The notes: generated by a model from the sequence alone, not told the origin. A stretch of 64,000 bases of DNA from Paenarthrobacter aurescens (GCF_041549525.1 NZ_CP157456.1:3286001-3350000); one strand, 5' to 3'. Positions 15,964-25,425 are shown, counted from the first letter of the stretch. A program made the numbers and translations.

Positions 15964-16043
15964 GGGACGTGAGAGAGGGACCGGTTAGGCCCCGCGGGAC
16001 GTGAGAGAGGGATCGGTTAAACCCCACGGGACGTGAGAGAGGG
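15964..16043 (-). repeat. 32-bp-pitch repeat array, 3 copies, after paaZ
   Basis: GGGACGTGAGAGAGGG begins at 15964, 15996 and 16028, exactly 32 bp apart; the last copy abuts the paaZ stop. Read in the paaZ direction it gives CCCTCTCTCACGTCCC, the same unit that follows paaR on the other strand. The whole 15708-16043 gap thus holds two inverted arrays around one terminator and no gene. Confidence 0.9.
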
Positions 16044-18143
16044 TTACTTCTCCACGAGGGTCAGGACGTCGTAGGTAGCCACGATTTCGTCGTTCTGGTT
16101 GGTCAGGACGGCATCCCAGGCCACCTCACCGTATTCGTCGGTTTCACGAGGCGTGATCTTCTTGGCTGTCAGAGTGACCCGGATGGAGTCGCCGGCGGCA
16201 ACAGGGGTGATGAAGCGAAGGTTCTCCAGGCCGTAGTTGGCCAGGACTGGACCCGGAGCCGGCTCCACAAAGAGCCCGGCAGCCCAGCTCAGGAGCAAGT
16301 ACCCGTGGGCCACAATGCCGGGGAAGAACGGGTTGGCCTCGGCGGCTTCCTGGTTGGTGTGCGCGTAGAACGTGTCCCCCGTGGAGTTCGCGAAAGCGGT
16401 GATGTCCTCAAGCTTGACCTCACGGAGTTCCGAACGGACGGCGTCGCCGATTCGCAGGGTGGACAGGTGCTTCCGGAAGGGGTGCTCCCCCTCGGTCTCC
16501 ACGGTGAAGTTCCTGTCGGCGCCGGTGTGCCAAAGGCCCGTGACGGCGGTCAGCATGTTGGGCGAACCCTGGATGGCGGTGCGCTGCATGTGGTGCATCA
16601 CCGAGCGGATGCCGCCCAATTCTTCGCCGCCGCCTGCACGGCCGGGACCGCCATGGACCAGGTGCGGGACCGGGGATCCGTGGCCTGTGGACGAGCGGGC
16701 GTCTTCACGGTTGAGCATGTGGACGCGTCCGTGGTGGGCAGCGATGCCGAGCACAAGCTCCTGCGCCACAGCGGGATCGTTGGTGCAGACCGATGCCACC
16801 AATGAGCCCGAGCCGCGGGCAGCCAGGCGGATGGCGTCGGAAAGGTCCGAGTATCCGATCACTGAGGAAACCGGCCCGAATGCCTCCAGCGAGTGCACTT
16901 CTTCGGCCTCAGCGTCGGCCCAGCTCAGGAGAACCGGGGACATGAACGCGCCGTCTTCTACCACGCCCACGTTGCCTCCAACAGAGGTGACCGACGGCGA
17001 ATCGAGAGATCCGTACGCGAGCTCACCACCGGCGTCGAGCATTGATTGCACGGCGGCGCGGACGTCTGCGAGCTGTTCCAACGATGCCAAGGCGCCCATG
17101 GTGACGCCTTCGGCGCGGGGATCGCCCACCACCACACGTTCGTTGATACGGGCACCGATGGCGGCGGCCACCTCGGCGGTCAGTGACTGCGGGACTATGA
17201 CGCGGCGGATGGCGGTGCACTTCTGGCCCGCCTTGACGGTCATCTCGGTGACCACGGCCTTGATGAAAGCGTCGAACTCGGGGGTGCCTGGAACGGCGTC
17301 GGGGCCCAGAATTGCTGCATTGAGGGAGTCCGTTTCCGAAGTGAAACGGACACCGCCCTGGACCACGTTTTTGTGGCCCTTCAGCGAGTTTGCAGTGGAA
17401 GCCGAGCCGGTGAAGGACACGAGGTCGCGGTAATCGAGCTCATCCAGGATGGTGCGGGCTGAACCGGAAATCAGCTGAAGCGAGCCCGCGGGGAGAATCC
17501 CGGACTCGATGATTGCCTTGACCGCTGCAGCCGCAACGTATCCCGTGGGCGTGGCCGGCTTCACGATGGTGGGGACGCCGGCAAGGAATGCGGGGGCGAA
17601 TTTCTCCAGCATGCCCCACACCGGGAAGTTGAATGCGTTGATCTGTACTGCAACACCGGGAATGCGGGTGTAGATGTGCTCGGCCACGAACGATCCGTCC
17701 TTTGACAGCGTCTCCATGGGCCCATCCACAACAACCTGCGAGTTGGGCAGTTCGCGGCGGCCCTTGGAGCCGAACGTGAAGAGCACGCCGATGCCGCCGT
17801 CGATGTCGATCATGTTGTCGATCTTGGTGGCACCGCTCTGCGATGAGGATTCGTACAGCTCTTCGCGGCGCCCGTTGAGGTACATGGCCAGCTCTTTGAG
17901 TTTGAGCGCGCGCTGGTGGAACGTCAGCTTGCCAAGTTCTGTCTGCCCGGTGGTACGGCCGTAATGCACGACGGCGGCGAGGTCCAGTCCATCGGTGCTG
18001 ACGTTGGCCAGCACTTCTCCGGTGCTGGCATCACGGACGGGGACTGTCTTGGCGTCGGGCGCCGGGGTCCACCAGGCGTCCTGGACGTAGCTGGGAACGG
18101 TTGCAACGGCTGTGGTTTCCGGGGCGACTGCTGTAGTGGTCAT
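16044..18143 (-). CDS. paaZ: Bifunctional aldehyde dehydrogenase/enoyl-CoA hydratase PaaZ
   Basis: 699 residues from ATG 18143. Residues ~1-530 form an aldehyde dehydrogenase with the catalytic Cys in GQKCTAIRR (about 309) and FTSETDSLNAAI around the general base. Residues ~560-699 form a MaoC-type hotdog hydratase with DTFYAHTNQEAAE and FPGIVAHGYLLLSWAAGL. In phenylacetate breakdown PaaZ opens the oxepin-CoA ring and oxidises the resulting aldehyde. The upstream frame to 18242 runs through the promoter and is not coding. It stands alone, with a TetR-type operator about 60 bp upstream, and ends at a repeat array and shared terminator. Confidence 0.92.
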   Translation of the reverse strand: MTTTAVAPETTAVATVPSYVQDAWWTPAPDAKTVPVRDASTGEVLANVSTDGLDLAAVVHYGRTTGQTELGKLTFHQRALKLKELAMYLNGRREELYESSSQSGATKIDNMIDIDGGIGVLFTFGSKGRRELPNSQVVVDGPMETLSKDGSFVAEHIYTRIPGVAVQINAFNFPVWGMLEKFAPAFLAGVPTIVKPATPTGYVAAAAVKAIIESGILPAGSLQLISGSARTILDELDYRDLVSFTGSASTANSLKGHKNVVQGGVRFTSETDSLNAAILGPDAVPGTPEFDAFIKAVVTEMTVKAGQKCTAIRRVIVPQSLTAEVAAAIGARINERVVVGDPRAEGVTMGALASLEQLADVRAAVQSMLDAGGELAYGSLDSPSVTSVGGNVGVVEDGAFMSPVLLSWADAEAEEVHSLEAFGPVSSVIGYSDLSDAIRLAARGSGSLVASVCTNDPAVAQELVLGIAAHHGRVHMLNREDARSSTGHGSPVPHLVHGGPGRAGGGEELGGIRSVMHHMQRTAIQGSPNMLTAVTGLWHTGADRNFTVETEGEHPFRKHLSTLRIGDAVRSELREVKLEDITAFANSTGDTFYAHTNQEAAEANPFFPGIVAHGYLLLSWAAGLFVEPAPGPVLANYGLENLRFITPVAAGDSIRVTLTAKKITPRETDEYGEVAWDAVLTNQNDEIVATYDVLTLVEK

Positions 18144-18203
18144 CGTCGACGGGTCCTTCCAAGGCACGTGAAATCGGCACGGTCCCTGCTGACTGGAGCC
18201 AAC

Positions 18204-18227
18204 ATTACTGACCGGCCGTTCGGTAAT
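18204..18227. promoter_or_regulatory. Candidate TetR-type operator before paaZ
   Basis: An imperfect palindrome: ATTACTGACCGG pairs with CCGTTCGGTAAT (10 of 12 positions). The inner 14 bp, ACCGGCCGTTCGGT (18211-18224), match ACCGAACGGTCGGT closely. It is the best of the three paa-type sites and lies 61 bp upstream of the paaZ start. Confidence 0.6.
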
Positions 18228-18278
18228 ATATACAGGGTACATGAATGCCCCGTCGAGTACAGCAGGAATTTCCCCGCC

Positions 18279-19001
18279 CTAGCTCGGGCCGGCCACACCG
18301 AGCTTTGCCCGCACTGCCTCCAACTCCGGATCGGAGACACCATGGGCGCTCAGAAACCGCACGACGTCCAGCGATGCCAAGAACACACGCAAGCTCTCGC
18401 GCCGCCCGGCCAGCACTGCCCCAAGATCAACCTCCGACAGATACGGATCATGCGCATGCGGTGCCCCGTGGGTGCGATGCCGCTCGTTGATCCCCCGGGC
18501 AGCAAGCTCGTATCCCTGCACGATCTCCTCATCACCGGCACCCGCCAACCGCTGCAGCATCACCGCGATCACTCCACTGCGGTCCCTGCCCGCGGAGCAA
18601 TGAACCACCACCTTGCCCGGCGAGGCGGCAATAACCTTGAAGACAGCCGCGATCCTGTCCGCGAACAGCTCCAGATAATCCCCATACTGGGCCGGGTCCT
18701 TGAGGTACGGGCCGAACAGCACGCTGAAGTCCCTATGGTCCGGATCTTCCGTTGGGCAATGTACGACGTCGATCCTCGCCTTCGCCTCGTCCGGCACCTC
18801 GGGATCGGTGTCGCGTTGCCGCCGCTCGCGCGAGGCGCGAAGATCGATCACGGTGCGGACGCCGTCGTCGTACATCTGCTGCCAGCCGGATTCGGTGACC
18901 CACTCATGGCGACCCATGCGGTACACACCCCCGGCGATACGCCAGGCGTTGACGGCGCCGTCCCAGTGGACATCTTGGTGAGCTGAAGTAGTCCCGTCCA
19001 T
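18279..19001 (-). CDS. Tyrosine/serine protein phosphatase family protein
   Basis: 240 residues with the CX5R phosphatase loop VVHCSAGRDRSGV (Cys near 135) and an upstream DLRASRERRQRDTD typical of the Y_phosphatase3 (PtpB-like) family. The start AWRIAGGVYRMGRHEW resembles the family's N-terminus. Members dephosphorylate phosphotyrosine/serine or phosphoinositides; the target here is unknown. No signal peptide. Upstream is the third 32-bp-pitch repeat array, which may overlap its promoter. The paaZ promoter lies just past its 3' end. Confidence 0.85.
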   Translation of the reverse strand: MDGTTSAHQDVHWDGAVNAWRIAGGVYRMGRHEWVTESGWQQMYDDGVRTVIDLRASRERRQRDTDPEVPDEAKARIDVVHCPTEDPDHRDFSVLFGPYLKDPAQYGDYLELFADRIAAVFKVIAASPGKVVVHCSAGRDRSGVIAVMLQRLAGAGDEEIVQGYELAARGINERHRTHGAPHAHDPYLSEVDLGAVLAGRRESLRVFLASLDVVRFLSAHGVSDPELEAVRAKLGVAGPS

Positions 19002-19034
19002 AGGAAGTAGCTAAGCACACTGATGGCCTGCGGT

Positions 19035-19130
19035 GGGAGGTGATAGAGGGTCAGGCGGAAGCACGCGGGAAGTGATAGCGGGTCCGGGGGAAGCGCCCGG
19101 GAGGTGAGAGAGGGTGGGGACGGGCCTTGC
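19035..19130 (+). repeat. 32-bp-pitch repeat array, 3 copies, upstream of the phosphatase gene
   Basis: Units GGGAGGTGATAGAGGGT (19035), GGGAAGTGATAGCGGGT (19067) and GGGAGGTGAGAGAGGGT (19099) are exactly 32 bp apart. They share the GTGAGAGAGGG core with the arrays around 15.7-16.0 kb. This array lies between two divergent genes rather than after a stop codon. Confidence 0.85.
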
Positions 19131-19162
19131 GGAGTTGGAGTGACCCATGTCATACTCATTCT

Positions 19163-19187
19163 CGATGCGCATCGACGATACGTATCG
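19163..19187. promoter_or_regulatory. Tandem LacI-type operators before the lacI gene
   Basis: Two 12-bp palindromes, CGATGCGCATCG (19163-19174) and CGATACGTATCG (19176-19187), start 13 bp apart with one base between. They are typical CG-centred LacI/GalR sites and lie 46 bp upstream of the regulator start, suggesting autoregulation. Confidence 0.75.
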
Positions 19188-19233
19188 ATAAGCCGCAGGA
19201 ACTGTTCAGCAGAGAGCACGAGGAGGTCAGGAC

Positions 19234-20256
19234 ATGCCCACCAGCAAGGACGTAGCCCAGGCCGCCGGAGTAGCTCAAAGCACAGTCTCCTACGTCCTGA
19301 GCGGCAAGCGCCCGATCTCCGAGAAGACCCGCAAAAAAGTTGAAGACGCCATTCAACAGCTGACCTATCAGCCCAATGCCGGCGCCCGTGCCCTCGCCAG
19401 CCGGAAGACCCGCGTGATTGGCCTGGTCATCCCGTTCATCCCCGAACTGCATATGGCTTCCATCATGGAATTCGTCTCCGTGATCGCCAACACCGCCCGA
19501 CTCTATGATCACGACATCCTCCTGGTCACCGAGGACGAGGGTGCGCCCGGGTTGAAGCGCGTGGTGGGTCAGCAGATCTGCGATGGCCTGATCCTCATGC
19601 AGGTTGAAGGGGATGACGAACGCCTTCCGGTAGTCCGCAGCCTCAACGTTCCTGTGGTGCTGATCGGCATTCCCCACGACCCCTCCGGACTGGTCTGCAT
19701 CGACGCGGACTTTGAAATGGCCGGGGAGCAATGCGTTCAGGACCTCGCCGCTGCCGGGCACAGGGTGATCTCCGTGATCGGCTGGCAGCCCGAAGTGGTG
19801 GAGCGCCACGTGAACTACGTTGAACGCTTCACGTCCGGCACCAACAAAGCAGGCCTGGACGCCGGCGTGAAGGTGTTGCACCTCCCCGGCGGCACCGATC
19901 GCGATGTCATTGCCGAATCCGTGGACAAGGCCTTGGCTGAAACTGACGGCGTTCCTGCGTTCATTGCACCTGACGGCACCGTTCAGGACGTTCTTCGCCG
20001 GGTATTGAACAGCCGTGGACTGACTCCGGGGCTGGACGTTTCCGTGATTGGCAGCGCCTCCCCTACCCTGGCCGAGCTCCAGCCCATTCCGCTTTCCACC
20101 ATTGACCTCCGTTCGGCAGAAGTCTCCCGCCGCGCGGTGAAGATCATCTGCGACCTCCTCGAAGCCGAGAACCAGGGACCACACGAATCCCTGGAACTGG
20201 TACCCACGGTCATCACGCACCGTTCAAGTACGCTCCGTCCACCCCGCGGCAGCTAA
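19234..20256 (+). CDS. LacI family transcriptional regulator
   Basis: 340 residues. The N-terminal helix-turn-helix is SKDVAQAAGVAQSTVSYVLSG, with the hinge helix NAGARALASRKTRVIGLVIP, followed by a periplasmic-binding-protein-like effector domain to ~335. It probably represses the adjacent sugar importer operon and itself, through paired CGATNCGNATCG operators at both promoters. The inducer is unknown, perhaps a disaccharide given the ThuA-like downstream gene. GGAGG precedes the ATG. Confidence 0.9.
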   Translation: MPTSKDVAQAAGVAQSTVSYVLSGKRPISEKTRKKVEDAIQQLTYQPNAGARALASRKTRVIGLVIPFIPELHMASIMEFVSVIANTARLYDHDILLVTEDEGAPGLKRVVGQQICDGLILMQVEGDDERLPVVRSLNVPVVLIGIPHDPSGLVCIDADFEMAGEQCVQDLAAAGHRVISVIGWQPEVVERHVNYVERFTSGTNKAGLDAGVKVLHLPGGTDRDVIAESVDKALAETDGVPAFIAPDGTVQDVLRRVLNSRGLTPGLDVSVIGSASPTLAELQPIPLSTIDLRSAEVSRRAVKIICDLLEAENQGPHESLELVPTVITHRSSTLRPPRGS

Positions 20257-20301
20257 GACCTCCTCTGCAACCACCTGCACTACCTTCGTTTCCGAACTCA
20301 T

Positions 20302-20326
20302 CGATACGCATCGTCGATACGCATCG
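20302..20326. promoter_or_regulatory. Tandem LacI-type operators before the sugar importer
   Basis: Two identical 12-bp sites CGATACGCATCG (20302-20313 and 20315-20326) with the same 13-bp start-to-start spacing as at the lacI promoter. They lie 32 bp before the binding-protein start. Confidence 0.78.
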
Positions 20327-20357
20327 ATAAATCGATCCCCAGAAAAAGGAACAGACA

Positions 20358-21593
20358 ATGAAGTCAGCACAAAGGACATATCGTCCGCTCGCCCTGGCCG
20401 TAGCCGCCCTGGTGGGCCTGCCGTTGGCCCTCTCCGGCTGCGGTTCCACCACTGCCGCGTCATCCTCAGAGACCGCTACCGAGCTCTCCGTCATGGACTA
20501 CTACAACAACGAGCCGGACAAGTCCTTTATTGGTGATGCCCTCTCCAAGTGCGGCACCCAACTGGGCGTTACCGTCAAGCGGGAAACTGTTCCAGGAAAA
20601 TCTCTCATTTCCAAGGTTCTCCAGCAGTCATCCTCCAAGACGCTCCCGGACGTCCTCATGCTGGACAACCCGGATCTTCAGCAGATCGCAGCGACCGGCG
20701 CCCTGGCTCCCCTGGCCGATTTCAAAGTCAGCACCGAGAACTTCGCTGAAGGCGTGCTGAGCGCCGGCACCTACAAGGACAAGGTCTATGGGCTGGCGCC
20801 CACTGTGAACACCATTGCCCTGTTCTACAACAAGGACATTCTGGCCGCAGCCGGCGTCACTCCCCCCACCACGTGGGAAGAACTCAAGGCCGCTTCGGCG
20901 AAACTCACTGCCGGTGACCAGTACGGGCTCGCTTTCAATGCCAACCCCACCTACGAGGGCACATGGCAGTTCCTTCCCGTGATGTGGTCCAACGGCGGGG
21001 ATGAGAAGAAGATCGACACCAAAGAGACGGAGCAGGCGCTGCAGCTCTGGACGGATCTGGTGAAGAGCGGCTCGGTGTCCTCATCCGCCCTCAACTGGAC
21101 CCAGGCTGACGTCAAAGATCAGTTCCTGGCGGGCAAGGCAGCCATGATGGTCAACGGGCCCTGGCAGATCCCGGCCCTGGACAAGCAGCCCACGCTTCAA
21201 TACGGCGTAGTGAAGATCCCCGTGAGGGAAGCCGGACAGACCTCCGTTGCACCGCTCGGCGGCGAAGTGTGGACTGTCCCGCAGACCGGCAACAAGGCCC
21301 GCCAGGCGAAAGCGGCAGAGATGGTTGCCTGCCTGAACAGTGACGAAAACCAACTCGCCATGGCTACCGCGCGCAACACCATCCCGTCCAAGACCACGCT
21401 CTCGGACAAATTCGCCAGCGACAACCCCAAGCTCGCAACATTTACGGAGCTGATCAAGACCGCCCGCGCACGCACCGGCCAGCTCGGAGAAGAATGGCCC
21501 GCCCAGGCCACCAAGATTTACACGGCCATCCAGACCTCGCTGACGGGTAACGCCTCACCGGCTGACGCCCTCAAGCAAGCCCAGGGTCAGTAG
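20358..21593 (+). CDS. Sugar ABC transporter substrate-binding lipoprotein
   Basis: 411 residues. The N-terminus has a signal peptide ending in the lipobox LALSGC, so it is a membrane-anchored extracellular lipoprotein. The rest is a family 1 solute-binding protein (VYGLAPTVNTIALFYNKDIL, TWEELKAASAKLT, AMMVNGPWQIPAL). It captures an oligosaccharide for the two permeases encoded directly downstream. The sugar is unknown; the ThuA/ThuB-like genes point to trehalose or another disaccharide. First gene of the LacI-controlled operon. Confidence 0.88.
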   Translation: MKSAQRTYRPLALAVAALVGLPLALSGCGSTTAASSSETATELSVMDYYNNEPDKSFIGDALSKCGTQLGVTVKRETVPGKSLISKVLQQSSSKTLPDVLMLDNPDLQQIAATGALAPLADFKVSTENFAEGVLSAGTYKDKVYGLAPTVNTIALFYNKDILAAAGVTPPTTWEELKAASAKLTAGDQYGLAFNANPTYEGTWQFLPVMWSNGGDEKKIDTKETEQALQLWTDLVKSGSVSSSALNWTQADVKDQFLAGKAAMMVNGPWQIPALDKQPTLQYGVVKIPVREAGQTSVAPLGGEVWTVPQTGNKARQAKAAEMVACLNSDENQLAMATARNTIPSKTTLSDKFASDNPKLATFTELIKTARARTGQLGEEWPAQATKIYTAIQTSLTGNASPADALKQAQGQ

Positions 21594-21604
21594 GCACCCC
21601 TGCC

Positions 21605-22594
21605 ATGTCATTAGCAACGGACTTACCTCACTCAGAGGGGCGGGCTTCCGGCGAGGCCGCGAAGACTCCCGGTACCGGCGCCGAAAAGCCGGCACCCCGG
21701 CGTCGTTCCCGTCAACGCCGCGAGCGCCTCTTCCAGTGGCTGTTCCTGGTTCCCGCAGTGGTTTACATGACCCTGTTCTTCGGCTATCCGGTTGTGAAGA
21801 ACGTGGTGATGAGCTTCCAGGAGTACACCACTTCCACATTCTTCACCGGAGAAGCCCCCTGGGTAGGGTTCACCAATTACGTGACTGTATTGCAGTCGTC
21901 GTTATTCTCCACGTCCCTGATCAACACTGCCCTGTTCACCATCGGATCGATTCTGGGCCAGTTTGTGATCGGGCTTGCGCTGGCCATCTTCTTCCAGCGC
22001 AAGTTCCCGCTCAACGGCATCCTGCGATCCCTGCTCCTGCTTCCCTGGCTGCTTCCCTTGATTGTTTCCAGTGCTGTGTGGCGCTGGATCCTGGATAAGG
22101 ACAGCGGCGCGCTGAACCGCTTCCTGGGCGACCTCGGCATCATTGACACCGGCATCCCGTGGCTCACCAGCACCTCGCTGGCACTCATTGCCGTGGTGGG
22201 CGTGAACATTTGGATCGGCATCCCGTTCAACCTGACCATTCTCTACGGCGGTCTGCAGGAAATCCCGGATGAACTCTACGAGGCAGGGTCGCTGGACGGT
22301 GCCACCGGCTGGAAGGCGTTCCGGAACATCACCTGGCCCATGCTGCGGCCAGTGGTGAGCGTGGTCCTGGTCCTCGGTGTGGTGTACACACTCAAGGTGC
22401 TGGACATCATTCTGGGCCTGACCAACGGCGGACCGGCCAACTCCACCCAAACCATTGCCACGCAGTCCTACAACCTGTCCTTCCACGAATTCAAGTTCGG
22501 TGAAGGTGCTGCGCTGGGCAACGTACTGGTGATCATTTCCCTGGTGTTCGCGGTCCTGTACCTGCGGGCCAGCCGACGTGCCGTGGACGAGTGA
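21605..22594 (+). CDS. Sugar ABC transporter permease (MalF type)
   Basis: 329 residues with a charged cytosolic N-terminus, then six hydrophobic segments. The EAA loop is ELYEAGSLDGATGWKAFRNITWPML, where the ATPase docks. YPVVKNVVMSFQEY after the first segment is typical of the MalF/UgpA type. It forms the channel with the next gene product. It starts 11 nt after the binding-protein stop. Confidence 0.9.
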   Translation: MSLATDLPHSEGRASGEAAKTPGTGAEKPAPRRRSRQRRERLFQWLFLVPAVVYMTLFFGYPVVKNVVMSFQEYTTSTFFTGEAPWVGFTNYVTVLQSSLFSTSLINTALFTIGSILGQFVIGLALAIFFQRKFPLNGILRSLLLLPWLLPLIVSSAVWRWILDKDSGALNRFLGDLGIIDTGIPWLTSTSLALIAVVGVNIWIGIPFNLTILYGGLQEIPDELYEAGSLDGATGWKAFRNITWPMLRPVVSVVLVLGVVYTLKVLDIILGLTNGGPANSTQTIATQSYNLSFHEFKFGEGAALGNVLVIISLVFAVLYLRASRRAVDE

Positions 22595-22601
22595 GGAAAC
22601 C

Positions 22602-23474
22602 ATGACAACCGTACTGAAAGCACCCCCGCTCCGGCGTGCCGGAGGAAAAGCCACCGGCCCCAAAGTCACCGGACGCAAGAACTGGGGATACACGGCACTG
22701 GCCATCTTCTTCCTGGCCATCATGCTGTTCCCGGTCTACTGGATGGTCAACGCCTCCCTGCAACCCAACGGCACCACCCTGGAAACCTCGTGGTTCCCGG
22801 TGAAGCCCGACTTCACCGGGTACGCCACGGCCATCAACGAGCAAGCCGGCAATTTGGGAACCAGCCTCATCATTTCGCTGGGCAGCGTGGCGCTGAGCCT
22901 GGCCATTGCAGCACCGGCGGCCTACGCCTTGGCCTACTTCAAGGTCCGCGGTGCAGGGGTGGTCCTGTTCGCGATCCTCATCAGTCAGATGATTCCGGGG
23001 ATTGTGGTGGCCAATGCCCTGTACACGGCCTACAACGATCTTGGCCTGCTCAACTCCATCCCGGGCTTGATCCTGGCCGACTCCGCCCACGGCATCCCGT
23101 TTGCCATCCTCATCATCCGGGCTTTCATGAACGGCATGCCGGCCTCGGTGATCGAGGCTGCACGCGTGGACGGTGCCGGGCACCTCCGGGCGTTCTGGTC
23201 GATCGTGCTTCCGTTGAGCCGGAACTCCCTGATCACCGCGGGGCTCTTCACGTTCCTGTTCGCCTGGAGCGACTTCCTCTTTGCCTTGACCCTCACCACC
23301 ACCGAAGCCGTCCGGCCCGTCACGTTGGGCATCTTCCAGTACATCGGCGCCTACGTGAACGACTGGAGTTCGGTCATGGCAACGGCGGTACTTGCCTCCA
23401 TCCCGGCAATCGTCCTTCTGGTCGCGGCCCAAAAATACATTGCCGCCGGCACCACCGGCGGTGCGGTCAAGTAG
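22602..23474 (+). CDS. Sugar ABC transporter permease (MalG type)
   Basis: 290 residues from ATG 22602 (an upstream in-frame ATG at 22578 lies inside the previous gene). Six hydrophobic segments and the EAA loop [23 protein letters not shown] are present, as is [11 protein letters not shown] of MalG-type proteins. Partner of the preceding permease. No ATP-binding subunit is encoded in the operon, so a shared MsiK-type ATPase from elsewhere is expected. Confidence 0.9.
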   Translation: MTTVLKAPPLRRAGGKATGPKVTGRKNWGYTALAIFFLAIMLFPVYWMVNASLQPNGTTLETSWFPVKPDFTGYATAINEQAGNLGTSLIISLGSVALSLAIAAPAAYALAYFKVRGAGVVLFAILISQMIPGIVVANALYTAYNDLGLLNSIPGLILADSAHGIPFAILIIRAFMNGMPASVIEAARVDGAGHLRAFWSIVLPLSRNSLITAGLFTFLFAWSDFLFALTLTTTEAVRPVTLGIFQYIGAYVNDWSSVMATAVLASIPAIVLLVAAQKYIAAGTTGGAVK

Positions 23475-23503
23475 ACCGCTTCCACACCTTCAAAGGAGCA
23501 ATC

Positions 23504-24277
23504 ATGACTGAAAGCAAGCCCATCCGCGTTACCGTGTGGTCCGAGAACCGCCACGAGAAGCGCGACGAACTGGTGGCCCGCCTCTACCCGGACGGCATGC
23601 ACGGCGCCGTCAAGGCGGGCATCGAAGAGAACCTGGGGGCCGGCGTCGAGGTCCGTACCGCAACACTGGACGAACCCGAACACGGCCTCACCGAGGAAGT
23701 CCTCGCCAACACCGACGTCCTGACGTGGTGGGGCCACATGTCCCACGCAGACGTGGAGGATGAGGTTGTTGAGCGCGTCCACCGCCATGTCCTGGCCGGA
23801 ATGGGCTTGATCGTGCTCCACTCGGGCCACTGGTCCAAGATCTTCACCAAGCTCATGGGCACCTCATGCACGCTGCGTTGGCGCTCGGAGCAGGACCGCG
23901 AACTCGTATGGACGGTGGATCCCACGCACCCCATCGCCAAGGGAATCCCGCACCCTATTGAAATCCCCCAGCAGGAAATGTACGGCGAATTCTTTGACAT
24001 CCCCACTCCCGAGGAACTAGTGTTCATCAGCTCCTTCAGCGGCGGCGAAGTCTTCCGGTCCGGCTGCACGTTCCGCCGCGGCCACGGCAAAATCTTCTTC
24101 TTCAGCCCCGGCGACCAGGACTACCCCGTCTACCACCACAAGGACGTCCGGCGGGTGATTGCCAATGCTGTGGAATGGGCCGTCACCGATCGCCCGGAAC
24201 GGGCCGTCCCCGAGCTGCTTCGCTACGAAACCAACGATTTCTTTAACGGCAAGAGCTACCAAGGAGCCAACGCGTGA
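23504..24277 (+). CDS. ThuA-like (trehalose utilisation) protein
   Basis: 257 residues. The N-terminus [15 protein letters not shown] and the core [37 protein letters not shown] and [16 protein letters not shown] match the ThuA family, a glutamine-amidotransferase-like fold. ThuA acts with ThuB in rhizobial trehalose and related disaccharide catabolism through 3-keto-sugar chemistry. Many conserved His residues (HxxH-type) suggest metal binding. Start ATG 23504 follows AAAGGAG. The stop overlaps the next gene (GTGA). Confidence 0.85.
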   Translation: MTESKPIRVTVWSENRHEKRDELVARLYPDGMHGAVKAGIEENLGAGVEVRTATLDEPEHGLTEEVLANTDVLTWWGHMSHADVEDEVVERVHRHVLAGMGLIVLHSGHWSKIFTKLMGTSCTLRWRSEQDRELVWTVDPTHPIAKGIPHPIEIPQQEMYGEFFDIPTPEELVFISSFSGGEVFRSGCTFRRGHGKIFFFSPGDQDYPVYHHKDVRRVIANAVEWAVTDRPERAVPELLRYETNDFFNGKSYQGANA

Positions 24278-25425
24278 ACACCCCCTTCGCAACAATCCCC
24301 GACGACGGCACTCCCCTGCGCGTCATTGTTGTAGGCGCCGGGGGCATGGGCCGGGCGTGGCTTCGAACAGTGGAATCCTCACCGTTGGTTGAACTGGCGG
24401 GCATCGTGGACCTGGACCTTACAGTTGCCGCTGGCGCGGCGGCGTGGTTGGGCCGCCCTGATCTTCCGGTGGGTGCCGGGACCGCCCAGTTGGCGTCCGA
24501 CGTCGGAGCCCAGGCAGTCATCAACGTCACCGTCCCTGCCGCGCATCATCCGGTCACCACCGAAGCCCTGGCAGTTGGCTTGCCAGTGCTCGGTGAGAAG
24601 CCAGTAGCTTCAACGGTGGCCCAGGGACTTTCCCTGGCAGCTGCGGCGGAGCTTCACGGTCAGCTGTTCATGGTCAGCCAATCCCGGCGGTACAACAGGC
24701 ACCTGTTCTCAGCCAAGGGTCTCTCTTCCTCGCTGGGCTCCGTGGGGATTGTCTCTGCGGAGTTTTTCAAAGCCCCGCACTTCGGCGGATTCCGGGACGC
24801 CATGGATCACCCGCTGCTGCTGGACATGGCCATCCACCAGTTCGACATGGCCCGTTTCCTGCTCGACGCCGATCCTGTTTCCGTGTTCTGCGAGGAGTAC
24901 AACCCCTCCTGGAGCTGGTACCGGGGGGACGCCGGATCCACGGCAATCTTTGAAATGACCGGCGGCGGGCGCTTCGTGTTCACCGGCAGCTGGTGCAGTC
25001 CCGGGCAGGAGACCTCGTGGAATGCGTCGTGGCGGATCAGCGGTGAGCACGGAACTGTCCTGTGGGACGGCGACAACGAACCGGTGTCCTCAGTTCCTGC
25101 TTCCGGGGATGCCTTGAACGCCGATGACCTGAACCCGGAGAATCCGGGCCAGGAAATCGCCGGGTCCCTGCGTGATTTTGTAGCTGCTGTGCGCACGGGA
25201 AGCACGCCCATGGGACGGGTCCACCAGAACATCATGAGCCTGGCCATGGTGGAGGCTGCCATTCTCAGCGCCTCCACCGGCGTCCGGGTGTCCGTCGATT
25301 CCTTATTGGAGGACTCGTACCAACAGGCCATCCTGGCCGAACGGGACCCCGCGGTTCTGGAAGTCCTGAAGTCCTGGACCTCGGTGCGGAGTGTCTTGAC
25401 CGGGGAGAGCGTGGCGTTGGGTTAG
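24274..25425 (+). CDS. Gfo/Idh/MocA family oxidoreductase (ThuB-like)
   Basis: 383 residues beginning with an NAD(P)-binding motif [13 protein letters not shown], then LGEKPVAST, the EKP motif of the Gfo/Idh/MocA family, and the C-terminal alpha/beta domain ([17 protein letters not shown] [28 protein letters not shown]). It probably oxidises a hydroxyl of a sugar imported by the upstream transporter, in concert with the ThuA-like protein. GTG start with a 4-nt overlap to thuA. The 3' end overlaps the convergent SGNH gene by 4 nt. Confidence 0.88.
   Translation: MNTPFATIPDDGTPLRVIVVGAGGMGRAWLRTVESSPLVELAGIVDLDLTVAAGAAAWLGRPDLPVGAGTAQLASDVGAQAVINVTVPAAHHPVTTEALAVGLPVLGEKPVASTVAQGLSLAAAAELHGQLFMVSQSRRYNRHLFSAKGLSSSLGSVGIVSAEFFKAPHFGGFRDAMDHPLLLDMAIHQFDMARFLLDADPVSVFCEEYNPSWSWYRGDAGSTAIFEMTGGGRFVFTGSWCSPGQETSWNASWRISGEHGTVLWDGDNEPVSSVPASGDALNADDLNPENPGQEIAGSLRDFVAAVRTGSTPMGRVHQNIMSLAMVEAAILSASTGVRVSVDSLLEDSYQQAILAERDPAVLEVLKSWTSVRSVLTGESVALG

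Noticed and set aside
15712..16043. CRISPR-like array suspected because of regular 32-bp pitch
   Set aside because: The whole unit including the linker is conserved rather than having unique spacers; two arrays are inverted; no cas genes.
18144..18242. Longer PaaZ N-terminus from ATG 18242
   Set aside because: The extension runs through the palindromic operator and promoter and lacks homologous sequence; ATG 18143 begins the normal protein.
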